From Rubrivivax sp. SCN 71-131 (GTDB taxonomy: Bacteria > Pseudomonadota > Gammaproteobacteria > Burkholderiales > Burkholderiaceae_C): 64,000 nt of DNA. Below, in pieces: positions 17,296-25,401 of the stretch. The stretch spans positions 124,001-188,000 of the forward strand of contig MEFD01000012.1 in assembly GCA_001724995.1 (NCBI GenBank). The letters run 5' to 3'. The translations under genes were made by a program, and so were the position numbers. How positions within the stretch are numbered: position 1 is the first letter of the stretch; each line of letters opens with the position of its first letter. The notes beneath the pieces were generated by a model. The model had not been told where the DNA came from, made no database searches, and was given only the letters and a program-made list of their open reading frames with translations.

Positions 17296-17727
17296 TCAGA
17301 GGCCTTGCGGGAGCCACCACTGACCCTGTTCGAGGAGCCACGTCTCATCGATCGAGGTTTCGATGTTACCGACTCGCGGACGGGGCAGCAGCGGGGTGTA
17401 GTTGACCAGCATCGTGACCTTGCAACGGTCGGCCTGCTGGCAGGTCACGCCGTGAACTTTGGCACTCTTCCAGGAGGCCGCGGCGCCGATCGAGTTCCGA
17501 AACTGAGGCAACGACACCACACCGCGGCTGCCCGGGCTGAGGAAGGCGTAGGCCTTCTCGAAGTCGCCGGCCAGCAGCGCGTCCCAGCGCGCCTGGGCAC
17601 GCGCGCGGACGCGCTCTTCGGGAGAGTCGGGCGCGAACGCGGCGCAGCCGGCCAGCACGGCGCTCGCGGCCGCGGCCGCGAACAGCCTGAGCAGGCGCGC
17701 GCGGGAAGGATGGATCGACGGGGTCAT
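17296..17727 (-). CDS. Small lipoprotein downstream of gspD
   Basis: A 143-residue protein with an Arg-containing N-terminus, a hydrophobic stretch and a lipobox (AVLAGC; lipidated Cys near residue 28). The mature part begins AAFAPDSPEERVRARAQARWDALLAGDFEKAYAFL, an NTF2/SnoaL-like opening given here in short form as RWDALLAGDFEKAY; one later segment contains two Cys (VTCQQADRCKV), perhaps a disulfide. It lies 70 nt after gspD on the same strand as the last gene of the secretion operon, so a pilotin or accessory role for the secretin is possible but unproven. I do not recognise it as a classical GspS. Confidence 0.75.
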   Translation of the reverse strand: MTPSIHPSRARLLRLFAAAAASAVLAGCAAFAPDSPEERVRARAQARWDALLAGDFEKAYAFLSPGSRGVVSLPQFRNSIGAAASWKSAKVHGVTCQQADRCKVTMLVNYTPLLPRPRVGNIETSIDETWLLEQGQWWLPQGL

Positions 17728-17797
17728 CGGGAAGCGGGGAGTACGGGGTCGGCGGGAATGCAGTACAAGCGCGAGGCGGGTCCGGATTCTGCACCCT

Positions 17798-20104
17798 TCA
17801 GCGCTGCGCGTCGCCTGGTGCGCGCAACGCGGGGTCGTGCTGCAACGGCAGCGGCTGCGGCGGCTCGAGCCCGCGCAGCTTCTCGCGCAGGTCGCGGCTG
17901 ATGGCCCGCGCGTCGGCGTCGCTGCGCGCCACCCGCGGCGTGATCACCACGATCAGCTCGGTGCGGTTCTTCGAACTCGTCTTGGTGCCGAAGAGCGCGC
18001 CCAGCACCGGCACCTCGTGCAGGCCGGGGACGCCGGAGGAGCCGCCGGTGTCGTTCTCGCGGATGAGGCCGCCGAGCACCACCGCCTCGCCCGAGCGCAC
18101 GGCGACCTTGCTCGAGAACTGGCGCTGCAGGAAGGCGCGCTGGCCGGTGGCGGCGTCGATGGCGCCGACGTCGGTGACGGCCTGGTCGATGGCCATCGTC
18201 ACCATGTCGCCGGCGCCGACCGAGGGCGTGACGGCGAGCGAGACGCCGGTGTCCTTGTACTGGATGCTGGTGGTGCGCACGTTGCCCTCGGCGCTCAGCG
18301 TCTCGCTGGTCTGGATGGGCTGCTGGTTGCCGACGGCGATCTGCGCCATGTGGTTGTCCAGCACCATCATCGAGGGCGAGGAGATGACGCGCACGAGCGA
18401 CTTCTCGGCCAGCGCGTTGAGCACCGCGCGCACGTTGCCCACGCTGTTGCGCAGCGTGTACGAGAAGCCCGCCAGCGGCCCGCCCAGCACGCCGCCGGCG
18501 ACGCCGCTGAGCACGCTGGTGCCGGTGCCGCCGCCGGCGCGCGTGTCGCCGAAGGCCCACTGCAGGCCGTAGGAGGTCTCGTCGGTGAGCGTGACCTCGA
18601 CGATGCTGGCCTCGATCAGCACCTGCGTGGGCGGCACGTCGAGGCGGCGCAAGGCGTCCTCGATGCGCTCGAACTGCGCCGCCGTGCCGTAGACGAGGAT
18701 GGCGTTGTTGCGCTCGTCGGCGACGACGCGCAGGCCGCCTTCGAGCGGCAGTGCGGTCGAGCCCTGGCCGGCCGTGGCGCCGCGCGCGGGCTGCGGCGTG
18801 CGCGCGGCACCGAGGCCCAGCGCCGTGCCGGTCGTCGGCGCCGTCGCGCCCGTGCCGGCGCCCGCATTGCCGCCGAGACGCGTGGCGCCCGTTGCGCTGG
18901 CCAGGCCCGGCGCCACGCCGCCTGCGGCCGCGGCCGCGGCACCCGCGGATTCACGGCTGCCGAAGATGCCGGCCAGCACCTGGCCCAGGTGCTGCGCCGA
19001 GCCGTTCTTCACGCGGTAGACGAAGAGACGCTGCTCGTTGGCGCTGCTGCCGGGGCGGTCCAGGCGCTCGATCCAGCGCCGCGCCTCTTCGAGGTAGGCG
19101 GCACGCGGCGAGACGACGATGACGCTGTTGAGCCGCTCGACCGGCAGCACGCGCACGGCACCGAACAGCGGCAGGCGCTCGGCGGCGAAGGCCGGCCCCG
19201 CCCGCCCGGCCGCGGTGGCGGCGCCGGACGGGGCCGCCGCGGCCGGCGCCGGCGCGGCGGCGGCCGCACCCTGTTGCGCCAGCGCCAGCGCCGCCTCGAC
19301 ATCGGCCACGCTCAGGTAGCGCAGCGGAAAGACGCCGACCGACATGCCCGCGAGCAGGTTGACGTCGAAGGTCTGCACGAGGCTGAGCCAGCCCTCGGCC
19401 TGCGCGCGGCTGCCCGCCAGCACGAGCAGGTTGCGCACGCTGTCGACGCGCAGAATCGCCTCGGGCGGCGCCAGCGGGCGCAGGATCGCCGCCATCTCGC
19501 CGGCACCGATGTACTTCAGCGGCACGACGATCACGCCGCTTCCCGGCGGCAGCGGCTCGCTGCCGCGGACCTGGCGCACGTCCGGGGTGATCGCCTTCAG
19601 CAGTTCGGGCTTGCCGACGTGGTAGACGCCGCGGGCATCGCGCGCGAGCACGAGGCCGCTGGCCTGCAGCGCCGCCTCGAGCAGGAAGACGGCCTTGTCC
19701 GGCGCCACCGGGCCCGAGGCGACCAGGGTCACGCGCCCGTCGACGGGCGGATGCAGCATGTAGTCGACCTTCAGCAAGTCGCCAAGAATGGCGTGCACCA
19801 CCTCGCGCACCGGCGTGTCCTCGAAGCGCAGGTCGACCGGCGGGCCCTGCAGCACGGCCACGGGCGCCGGCGCGGCGATCACCTGGTCATTGCCCGGCAG
19901 CAGGCGGGGCTGCGCGCGGTCACGCTCGGGCGGCGCTTCGCCGGCTGCGGGCGCCGACGCGCCGGCTGCAGGCGCGTCGGCCGCCACCGCGCGCGTGGCG
20001 CCGGCCGCTTCGGCAGGCGCCTGGCCCAGAGCCGCGAGCGGCAGCAGCAGGAGCACCACGGACGCGCGCAGCAGCATCAGGCGGGGAGTTCGTACATTGG
20101 CCAT
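17798..20104 (-). CDS. gspD: Type II secretion system secretin GspD
   Basis: This 768-residue precursor forms the outer-membrane secretin channel of the type II secretion system. After a signal peptide comes a low-complexity Ala/Pro segment, an N0-type domain (VDLRFEDTPVREVVHAIL), repeated N1-N3 domains (for example VIVVPLKYIGAGEMAAIL and LFVYRVKNGSAQHLGQVL), an Ala/Gly-rich loop, and the secretin core (VLIEASIVEVTLTDETSYG to VPGLHEVPVLGALFG and NRTELIVVITPRV). It is the last gsp gene, as in the Xanthomonas xps operon, with ten nt to the gspC/N-like gene upstream. Confidence 0.93.
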   Translation of the reverse strand: MANVRTPRLMLLRASVVLLLLPLAALGQAPAEAAGATRAVAADAPAAGASAPAAGEAPPERDRAQPRLLPGNDQVIAAPAPVAVLQGPPVDLRFEDTPVREVVHAILGDLLKVDYMLHPPVDGRVTLVASGPVAPDKAVFLLEAALQASGLVLARDARGVYHVGKPELLKAITPDVRQVRGSEPLPPGSGVIVVPLKYIGAGEMAAILRPLAPPEAILRVDSVRNLLVLAGSRAQAEGWLSLVQTFDVNLLAGMSVGVFPLRYLSVADVEAALALAQQGAAAAAPAPAAAAPSGAATAAGRAGPAFAAERLPLFGAVRVLPVERLNSVIVVSPRAAYLEEARRWIERLDRPGSSANEQRLFVYRVKNGSAQHLGQVLAGIFGSRESAGAAAAAAGGVAPGLASATGATRLGGNAGAGTGATAPTTGTALGLGAARTPQPARGATAGQGSTALPLEGGLRVVADERNNAILVYGTAAQFERIEDALRRLDVPPTQVLIEASIVEVTLTDETSYGLQWAFGDTRAGGGTGTSVLSGVAGGVLGGPLAGFSYTLRNSVGNVRAVLNALAEKSLVRVISSPSMMVLDNHMAQIAVGNQQPIQTSETLSAEGNVRTTSIQYKDTGVSLAVTPSVGAGDMVTMAIDQAVTDVGAIDAATGQRAFLQRQFSSKVAVRSGEAVVLGGLIRENDTGGSSGVPGLHEVPVLGALFGTKTSSKNRTELIVVITPRVARSDADARAISRDLREKLRGLEPPQPLPLQHDPALRAPGDAQR

Positions 20105-20113
20105 CGAATGCGA

Positions 20114-20800
20114 TCAAGGTTCCGGCAAGGGAGGCAGGCCGCTGCGGGCGCGCAAGGCGTTGACGCGGCGCACGTTCGCCCGGGCTTCGTCCACCTGCCG
20201 CTGGTAGTACGGATTGGCCGCCGGGGTCCGGGGCGTCGACGCGGACGGGGCTTCGCGCGGCGGATTGTCGGCGCTGGCGGCATCCGGCGGCGGCGGCGTC
20301 GACGCCGCACGCTGCAGGGGATAGACGTGCTCGACATCCCCTTGCGCCAGCACCGCCTCGCCCGGCCGCAGGGCCTTGAGGGTCCAGCGCCCGATGGCGT
20401 CGCCGATCTTCACCCGCTTCACCTGGCCGTCGACGCGCGCGATCATGCCGCCCCGGGGCCCGCCGGAGGCTTCGCCTTCGGTGGCGTGCGTGCCGTAGAG
20501 GCCGAGCACGCGCAGTTCGGGCGGGGCGTCGGCCACCGGCGCGGCGCTGGCCGCCTGCGGCGGGGGCGGCGCGCGGCGCGAGGGCGAGAACAGCGGCTGC
20601 TCGAGTGTGGCGACGTAGCGCGAGAGCTCGACGCCGGTGGCCGGCAGCGGCGCGCCCGCGTCCAGGACGGGCGGCAGCGGCGGCGGCGGCTGCCAGCGCA
20701 GGTCGGCCAGGCGGCCCTCGGGCGTGAACCACAGCGCGGCCAGCCACAGCGCCAGCCCGAGGTTGGCCAGCAGCAGCAGCGGCAGCACGGCGCGTCGCAT
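20114..20800 (-). CDS. GspC/XpsN-like inner-membrane linker of the type II secretion system
   Basis: The 228-residue protein has one N-terminal membrane helix (LPLLLLANLGLALWLAALWF), a proline-rich linker and a periplasmic HR-like domain (LRVLGLYGTHATEG, GGMIARVDGQVKRVKIGDAIG, WTLKALRPGEAVL). It lacks the PDZ or coiled-coil domain of long GspC proteins. Its place between gspM and gspD matches XpsN of Xanthomonas, which links the inner-membrane platform to the secretin. A GTG at 20815 overlapping the gspM stop is possible, but the ATG at 20800 has an AAGGGGG ribosome binding site at good spacing. The C-terminal tail of about 70 residues is Pro/Ala/Arg-rich. Confidence 0.85.
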   Translation of the reverse strand: MRRAVLPLLLLANLGLALWLAALWFTPEGRLADLRWQPPPPLPPVLDAGAPLPATGVELSRYVATLEQPLFSPSRRAPPPPQAASAAPVADAPPELRVLGLYGTHATEGEASGGPRGGMIARVDGQVKRVKIGDAIGRWTLKALRPGEAVLAQGDVEHVYPLQRAASTPPPPDAASADNPPREAPSASTPRTPAANPYYQRQVDEARANVRRVNALRARSGLPPLPEP

Positions 20801-20811
20801 GTCCGCCCCCT

Positions 20812-21360
20812 TCACGGCCGCACCCGCAGCACGTAGAGCTGCAACTCGGCCACCACGCGCGGCGGCGCCGCGTCGCCCGCCGATGCGCCCTGCAGCGCGA
20901 AGCCTTCGACGAAGACCGAGGGCGAGAGCGTCGGCAAGGCGGCCAGCGTGGCCTGCAGCACGGCGAGCTCGCCGTCGACGCGCGCGGCGATCGGGATGCG
21001 ATCGAAAGCGGTGGCGGTGCGCGCTGGCAGCACCTGCAGGCTGAGCAGGTCCAGGCCCGGGCGGCTGAAGAGCTCGCGCACGCGCTGCTGGGCGTCGTTG
21101 GCCGCCTGGCTGGCGTCGCGCGTCGAGGCGTAGGCGTGGCGCAGCACGTCGCGCTCGGTCTGCTGCACCGCCTGCTGCAGGGGCTCGCGGCTGCCGGCCA
21201 GGCCCTCCAGCCGCGCGATGCGCGGCTCGAGCGTCTGCAGCAACTGCTGCCAGGCCTGGTGACGCTGCCACACCCACTGGCCGGCCAGCGCCACCAGCGT
21301 CGCGATCAGCAGCAGCCAGAAGACCGAGGCCCAGGCCAGGGCGCGACGCGAGCTGCTCAT
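20812..21360 (-). CDS. gspM: Type II secretion system protein GspM
   Basis: A 182-residue bitopic protein: short cytoplasmic N-terminus, one membrane helix (WASVFWLLLIATLVALAGQW), a periplasmic coiled coil (residues 35-95) and a small ferredoxin-like domain (DLLSLQVLPARTATAFDRIP). This fits GspM of the type b kind, which pairs with GspL in the assembly platform. It overlaps gspL by 4 nt and its stop codon overlaps a possible GTG start of the gspC/N-like gene. Identification rests on fold pattern and gene position more than on motif identity. Confidence 0.85.
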   Translation of the reverse strand: MSSSRRALAWASVFWLLLIATLVALAGQWVWQRHQAWQQLLQTLEPRIARLEGLAGSREPLQQAVQQTERDVLRHAYASTRDASQAANDAQQRVRELFSRPGLDLLSLQVLPARTATAFDRIPIAARVDGELAVLQATLAALPTLSPSVFVEGFALQGASAGDAAPPRVVAELQLYVLRVRP

Positions 21361-22475
21361 CGCGGCGGCACCCCCGAGGCGGCGGTCGCGGGGGCCGAGG
21401 CGGGCGCGGGCGCCGTGGTCACGGCCTCCGTGGCCTCCGCGGCGGCGCGTGCTGGTCGCAGCGCCTCGGGCTGCAGCCTCATCTCGATGGTGAAGTTCTC
21501 GCGCCCGGCGGTCATGCCGCGGGTGGCGGCCGCCGGGGAGCGCACGTCGCGCAGCAGCGGCTGGGCGCTCAGGCGGTTCATCAGCGCCGCGGTGTTGGGC
21601 GTCTGGCCGGTGAGGGTGAGCTTGTCGCCCTGCAGTTGCAGGCGCTGCGCGAAGCTGTCCTCGGGAATGGCCTGCGACATCAGGTCCAGCACCGCCAGCG
21701 GCTCGACGCGATCGTTCATCTGCTCGCGCAGCGCGGCCTGCTGGACCTGCGCCTTCACCAACGCCTCGCGCTGGGCGAGCAGCGGCGCCAGCCGGCGTTC
21801 GGCTTCGCCATGGGCCTGCTGCGCCTGCAGGGCGCGCAGGCGCAATTGCAGCGTGGGCGTGAGCAGCGCGCCGGCCAGCAGCAGCAGCGCGCAAAGGAGC
21901 AGCAGCCCGCCCAGGCGGCGCCCGAACGAGGCCCGTTGCTGGCGCGCCGCTTCGCCGAAGCCCTGCAGGACGACCGGCCGCCCGGCAGGGCCGAACACCC
22001 AGGCCTCCGCGGGGCCCCGGCCGCGCAGGCGATCGGCGGCAGCCGCCAGGCGCGACTCGACCGCGCGGCGCGAGGCCAGCAGCGCGGTGGCCCCTTCGGG
22101 CGTCGAACGCCAGCCCCAGACGAGTTCAGCGGGATCGAAGGGGCTCGCGGCGCGAACCGCGAGGGCCAGCGCCTGCTGGCGCTCGACTTCGGACAAGGGC
22201 GGCAGCGGCACCGTGCATTCCAGCGCCTCGGAGCCCGGGATCTCGACGGCCACGAAGCGCGCCGCCTCGCCTTCCCGCGGCGAGGGGCTGCGCCGCTGCT
22301 CGCCCGACCACAGCGACTGGCTGCCGTCGGCGTGCAGCAGGCACACCGCGGGCGCCGGTTCCATCCACGAGAACGGCGGCACGCGCGGCAGTTCGCGCCA
22401 GGGCTGCAGCAGATGCGCGCCCAGGGCCGCGAGGCGGGGCAGGGCGGCAGGATTCGGGGCGTCAGCGGCCGACAT
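21357..22475 (-). CDS. gspL: Type II secretion system protein GspL (PilN-type periplasmic domain)
   Basis: The 372-residue protein has an N-terminal cytoplasmic domain that would bind the GspE ATPase, a single membrane helix near residues 192-212 (GGLLLLCALLLLAGALL), then a coiled coil and a PilN/GspL-type periplasmic domain (VLDLMSQAIPEDSFAQRL, KLTLTGQTPNTAALMNRL). The C-terminus is a low-complexity Ala/Pro/Thr tail of about 35 residues. GspL recruits the ATPase to the membrane platform and contacts GspM. The gene overlaps gspK by 14 nt and gspM by 4 nt, as expected in a coupled operon. Confidence 0.88.
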   Translation of the reverse strand: MSAADAPNPAALPRLAALGAHLLQPWRELPRVPPFSWMEPAPAVCLLHADGSQSLWSGEQRRSPSPREGEAARFVAVEIPGSEALECTVPLPPLSEVERQQALALAVRAASPFDPAELVWGWRSTPEGATALLASRRAVESRLAAAADRLRGRGPAEAWVFGPAGRPVVLQGFGEAARQQRASFGRRLGGLLLLCALLLLAGALLTPTLQLRLRALQAQQAHGEAERRLAPLLAQREALVKAQVQQAALREQMNDRVEPLAVLDLMSQAIPEDSFAQRLQLQGDKLTLTGQTPNTAALMNRLSAQPLLRDVRSPAAATRGMTAGRENFTIEMRLQPEALRPARAAAEATEAVTTAPAPASAPATAASGVPPR

Positions 22476-23370
22476 GCGGGGGGCTCGGGGCCTGTGCGTC
22501 CACGCCTACGCGCCACTGGCGCGAACGCAGCGTCTGCCACGGCGCCTGCTCGAGCGGCACGGCGCGGTCGGCAGGTGCTGCCGGCCGCAGGTCGATGTCG
22601 CGCTGCACGAGCACCCGTGATCCGTCGTCTGCGGGCACATGAGCAGTGAAGCGGTAGCGGCTGCTGACCGTGGCATCGATGTACTCGGCTTCGAGTCGGG
22701 TGGTATCGACCCCGGCATGGCCGGCGTCACGATCGTCGGCCACGCGGCGGGCGATGTCGGCTCGGCCCCGGGCCAGCACCAGCAGCACCTCGTAGGGCGC
22801 GGCGAGCGCGTTGACGCGTCCGCTGCCCGCGGAGTCGATGGTCACAAGGGGCGCGATTCTAGCAAGCAGCGGGTAGTCGACCCCGGGCAGCGACAGGAGT
22901 TCCTCGACCGCCTGCAAGCGGTTGTCGCTGCCGTCCGGCAGGCGTTGCTCGCGACGCGCGAGCGTCGCGGCCGCCAGGGCACGCGCGGCAGGCTCGTCGA
23001 GGCTGCCCGCCTGCGCGAAGAGCGCCGCCAGCAGCGGCAGCGGCGCCTCGTTGAGGTCGACCAGGCCGGTCAGCGGCATGACCTCGACGACGACGTCGCG
23101 GCCGCCGTAGGAGACCGCGATGCGTTGCAGGCGGACCGGCGGCGAGGGCTGCGCGCGCTGCGCGCGCTGAAGCTGCGCCGCGAGCTGGATCGCGGCCCGA
23201 CCGATGGCGCTCTCGCGCGTGAGCTCGCGTGCCGCGGACGCCAGCCGCAGCTCGCTGCGCTGGGCATGGACCAGGCCGAGCACGAGCACGCTGAGCGCGC
23301 CGACGATCCACAGCACGATGATGAGTGCCACGCCGCGGTGCGCACGGGGGTCTGCATGCCAGGCCGTCAT
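22462..23370 (-). CDS. gspK: Type II secretion minor pseudopilin GspK
   Basis: The 302-residue minor pseudopilin has a prepilin-peptidase site after a short leader (HRG|VALIIVLWIVGALSVL). It lacks the Glu at mature position 5, which is normal for GspK at the pseudopilus tip. The large globular part contains the GspK signature around LTGLVDLNEAPLPLLAALF and the helix-hairpin-helix-like QAVEELLSLPGVDYPLLARIAPL region. The frame is open upstream, but the ATG at 23370 overlaps the gspJ stop (ATGA) and directly precedes the leader. It caps the GspI-J-K tip complex. Confidence 0.9.
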   Translation of the reverse strand: MTAWHADPRAHRGVALIIVLWIVGALSVLVLGLVHAQRSELRLASAARELTRESAIGRAAIQLAAQLQRAQRAQPSPPVRLQRIAVSYGGRDVVVEVMPLTGLVDLNEAPLPLLAALFAQAGSLDEPAARALAAATLARREQRLPDGSDNRLQAVEELLSLPGVDYPLLARIAPLVTIDSAGSGRVNALAAPYEVLLVLARGRADIARRVADDRDAGHAGVDTTRLEAEYIDATVSSRYRFTAHVPADDGSRVLVQRDIDLRPAAPADRAVPLEQAPWQTLRSRQWRVGVDAQAPSPPHVGR

Positions 23371-24014
23371 CCGCCACTGCCCCCGATCACGAACTGGCCG
23401 CCGGCTCGGGCGGGCACGCGCAGCGGCAGCACGATGGGCGGCCAGGCCCCGGCTGCGGGAGTGACGTCCAGCCGCACGCGCGGCGGCAGGCGCTCCCCGG
23501 CCGGCCATGCCGGCTGCCAGCCCGCGTTCAGGCCCTGCCCGCCGTAGCTCACGGCGAGCCGCTCGATGCCATGCGCGAGCACGCGCGAGGCGGCGGTCGA
23601 CCAGTCGGGGCGGATGGCGTCCTGCGCGCTCCAGGGGGCGTAGCGCAGCACGAGCGCCGTGCTGTCGTCGTCCAGCCGCTCCACGGCGAGGCGAAACGCA
23701 TGCGCCCCGCCCGCGCCGTGTCGCGGCGGCATGACGGCGATCCACTCCATGCCGTCCGCCCGGGCGGCGAAGCGCGGGGCACGGCCCGCATCGGCGCGCC
23801 GCTCGGGCAAGGCCGTGGCCAGCAGCTCCCGCAGGAGGGCTGCCGAGAGCCGCATCTCGTCGATCGCCGCGACGCGCCGGTCGACGCGCTCGCCGGACTG
23901 CGCCAGGCCGCGCAGCGAGGCGCCCAGCGCCAGCACGATGAGCGAGAGCACGGCCAGCGCGACCATCACCTCGACCAGCGTGAGCCCAAGGCCGGCGCGG
24001 CGCGCCCGCTTCAT
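23367..24014 (-). CDS. gspJ: Type II secretion minor pseudopilin GspJ
   Basis: A 215-residue minor pseudopilin with a short basic leader and class III signal (RAG-LGLTLVEVMVALAVLSLIVL), with the conserved Glu. The globular part contains AIDEMRLSAALLRELL and a C-terminal beta-rich domain (RVRLDVTPAAG). It joins GspI and GspK at the pseudopilus tip. It overlaps gspI and gspK by 4 nt each. Confidence 0.9.
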   Translation of the reverse strand: MKRARRAGLGLTLVEVMVALAVLSLIVLALGASLRGLAQSGERVDRRVAAIDEMRLSAALLRELLATALPERRADAGRAPRFAARADGMEWIAVMPPRHGAGGAHAFRLAVERLDDDSTALVLRYAPWSAQDAIRPDWSTAASRVLAHGIERLAVSYGGQGLNAGWQPAWPAGERLPPRVRLDVTPAAGAWPPIVLPLRVPARAGGQFVIGGSGG

Positions 24015-24409
24015 GGCTGCTGCGCCCCCGCCTGCGCCAGCGCCTGCGGCAGCAGCGTCGTCAGCGCCAGCTCGTGCGCGGCGGCGCCACGACCCGGCCA
24101 GCGGATGGCGATGCGCACTTCGTGCAGCAACGGCACCTGGGCGTCGAGCCCGGGCGGACGCGGCAGCACGCTCGAGTCGATCGCCCAGTCGAAGCCGGCG
24201 TCATGCCCTTGTTCGTGCCACCCCGCCGCCGGCACGGCCTCGCGGCTGTCGAGGATCGACTGGGCCAGCAGCGTCGCGCGCTGCTGCGCCTGCAGCTCGG
24301 CGGTGCCGCGCAGCACGCCGGCGTCGACCCGGTACAGCAGCGCCAGCGACATGGCCATGATCGCCATCGCCACCAGCAGCTCCAGCAGCGAGAAGCCGCG
24401 TGCCCTCAT
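24011..24409 (-). CDS. gspI: Type II secretion minor pseudopilin GspI
   Basis: A 132-residue minor pseudopilin that starts almost at its processing site: MRARG|FSLLELLVAMAIMAMSLALL, with the Glu at mature position 5. The following ATLLAQSILDSREAVP segment matches the GspI family. It should nucleate tip assembly with GspJ and GspK. It overlaps gspH and gspJ by 4 nt each. Confidence 0.9.
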   Translation of the reverse strand: MRARGFSLLELLVAMAIMAMSLALLYRVDAGVLRGTAELQAQQRATLLAQSILDSREAVPAAGWHEQGHDAGFDWAIDSSVLPRPPGLDAQVPLLHEVRIAIRWPGRGAAAHELALTTLLPQALAQAGAQQP

Positions 24410-24939
24410 GGTGTGAGGGGCGTCTGCGAGACGGCCGCCGAGAGCCAGTCGACGGTGATGCGCACGCCGCCGACGCCCGGGCGCAGCACGTCGACGCTGC
24501 CGCCGGTGGCGCCGCCCTGCGGCAGGAAGCGGATCGCCGCCAGGCGCTGGCCGCTCATCTCGATGCCGGCGACGATGACCTGCATCTGCAGCGGCTCGGG
24601 CAGCGCGCGCAGGGCCAGCGGGTCCAGACCGTAGCGGCGCTCGACGAGGTCGACGAAGAAGCGCGTCTCGACGCCTTCGACCAAGGCGCGCTGGCGCGCG
24701 GCGCGCAGCTCGGTGACGACGGTGCGCACGGTGTCGCGGTAGTGCATGCCGTCGCGCAGCTTCTGCAGCGCCGGCGGCACGATGGCGATGGCCAGCGCGG
24801 CGATGGCCAGCGCGACGATGAGCTCGATCAGCGTGAAGCCGCCCGCGGCGGCTGCCGCGTGCGGGATGCGCGTCGCCCGCCGAAGCTCAGCGGGTGTTGC
24901 GCAGGTCGGCGTTCTCGCCGTCGCCGCCGGGCGCACCAT
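24406..24939 (-). CDS. gspH: Type II secretion minor pseudopilin GspH
   Basis: A 177-residue pseudopilin with the site AAGG|FTLIELIVALAIAALAIAI and a globular domain containing RAARQRALVEGVETRFFVD. It connects the GspG fibre to the tip complex. No ATG, GTG or TTG occurs in frame between the gspG stop and the leader, so translation must start inside gspG. I chose the ATG at 24939 (a GTG at 24945 or 24936 is possible), giving an overlap of about 53 nt and an unusually long leader of roughly 34 residues. Confidence 0.82.
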   Translation of the reverse strand: MVRPAATARTPTCATPAELRRATRIPHAAAAAGGFTLIELIVALAIAALAIAIVPPALQKLRDGMHYRDTVRTVVTELRAARQRALVEGVETRFFVDLVERRYGLDPLALRALPEPLQMQVIVAGIEMSGQRLAAIRFLPQGGATGGSVDVLRPGVGGVRITVDWLSAAVSQTPLTP

Positions 24940-25357
24940 CGGCACCGAGGGACTGGATCAGCACCGCCCCGCCCTCGAGCTTGTAGTCGTAGGCCTTGCC
25001 CCAGGGGTCGCTCGGCACGCTGCCCTTGAGGTAGGGCCCGGCCCAGCCGGAGACGACGCTCGCCGGCCTGGCGGAGAGCGCCTGCAGGCCCTCTTCGGTG
25101 CTCGGGTAGCGGCCGACGTCGAGCTTGAAGAGCTCGAGCGCCTTGTCGAGATCGGCGATCTGCACCTGCGCGGTCTTGGACTTGGCGCCGCCGAGCTGGT
25201 TGAGCACGCGCGGGCCCACCAGCCCGGCCAGCAGCGCCAGGATGGCCAGGACGACCAGCAGTTCGATGAGCGTGAAGCCGGCGCGCAGGCGGCGGCCGGG
25301 GGCGCGGGAATGGGGCACGGTGGGCGTCGGACGCGGCACGGGCGGCAGAAGTTCCAT
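24887..25357 (-). CDS. gspG: Type II secretion major pseudopilin GspG
   Basis: The 156-residue major pseudopilin builds the pseudopilus fibre that pushes substrates through the secretin. The leader is long (about 27 residues, Pro/Arg-rich) and ends RAG|FTLIELLVVLAILALLAG. The mature part has the classical GspG blocks QIADLDKALELFKLDVGRYP, STEEGLQAL, GPYLKGSVPSDPWG and the C-terminal calcium-site region (near GADGAPGGDGENADL). It follows gspF after 44 nt, the widest gap in the operon. Confidence 0.93.
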   Translation of the reverse strand: MELLPPVPRPTPTVPHSRAPGRRLRAGFTLIELLVVLAILALLAGLVGPRVLNQLGGAKSKTAQVQIADLDKALELFKLDVGRYPSTEEGLQALSARPASVVSGWAGPYLKGSVPSDPWGKAYDYKLEGGAVLIQSLGADGAPGGDGENADLRNTR

Positions 25358-25401
25358 GAAGGCGGCGCCGGCTGGCCGGCGCCATGCGGGAAGACCCGAA
25401 A

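Noticed and set aside
17837-20836. A plus-strand open frame of 999 codons.
   Set aside because: It mirrors gspD and the gspC-like gene on the other strand; composition and lack of motifs show it is not coding.
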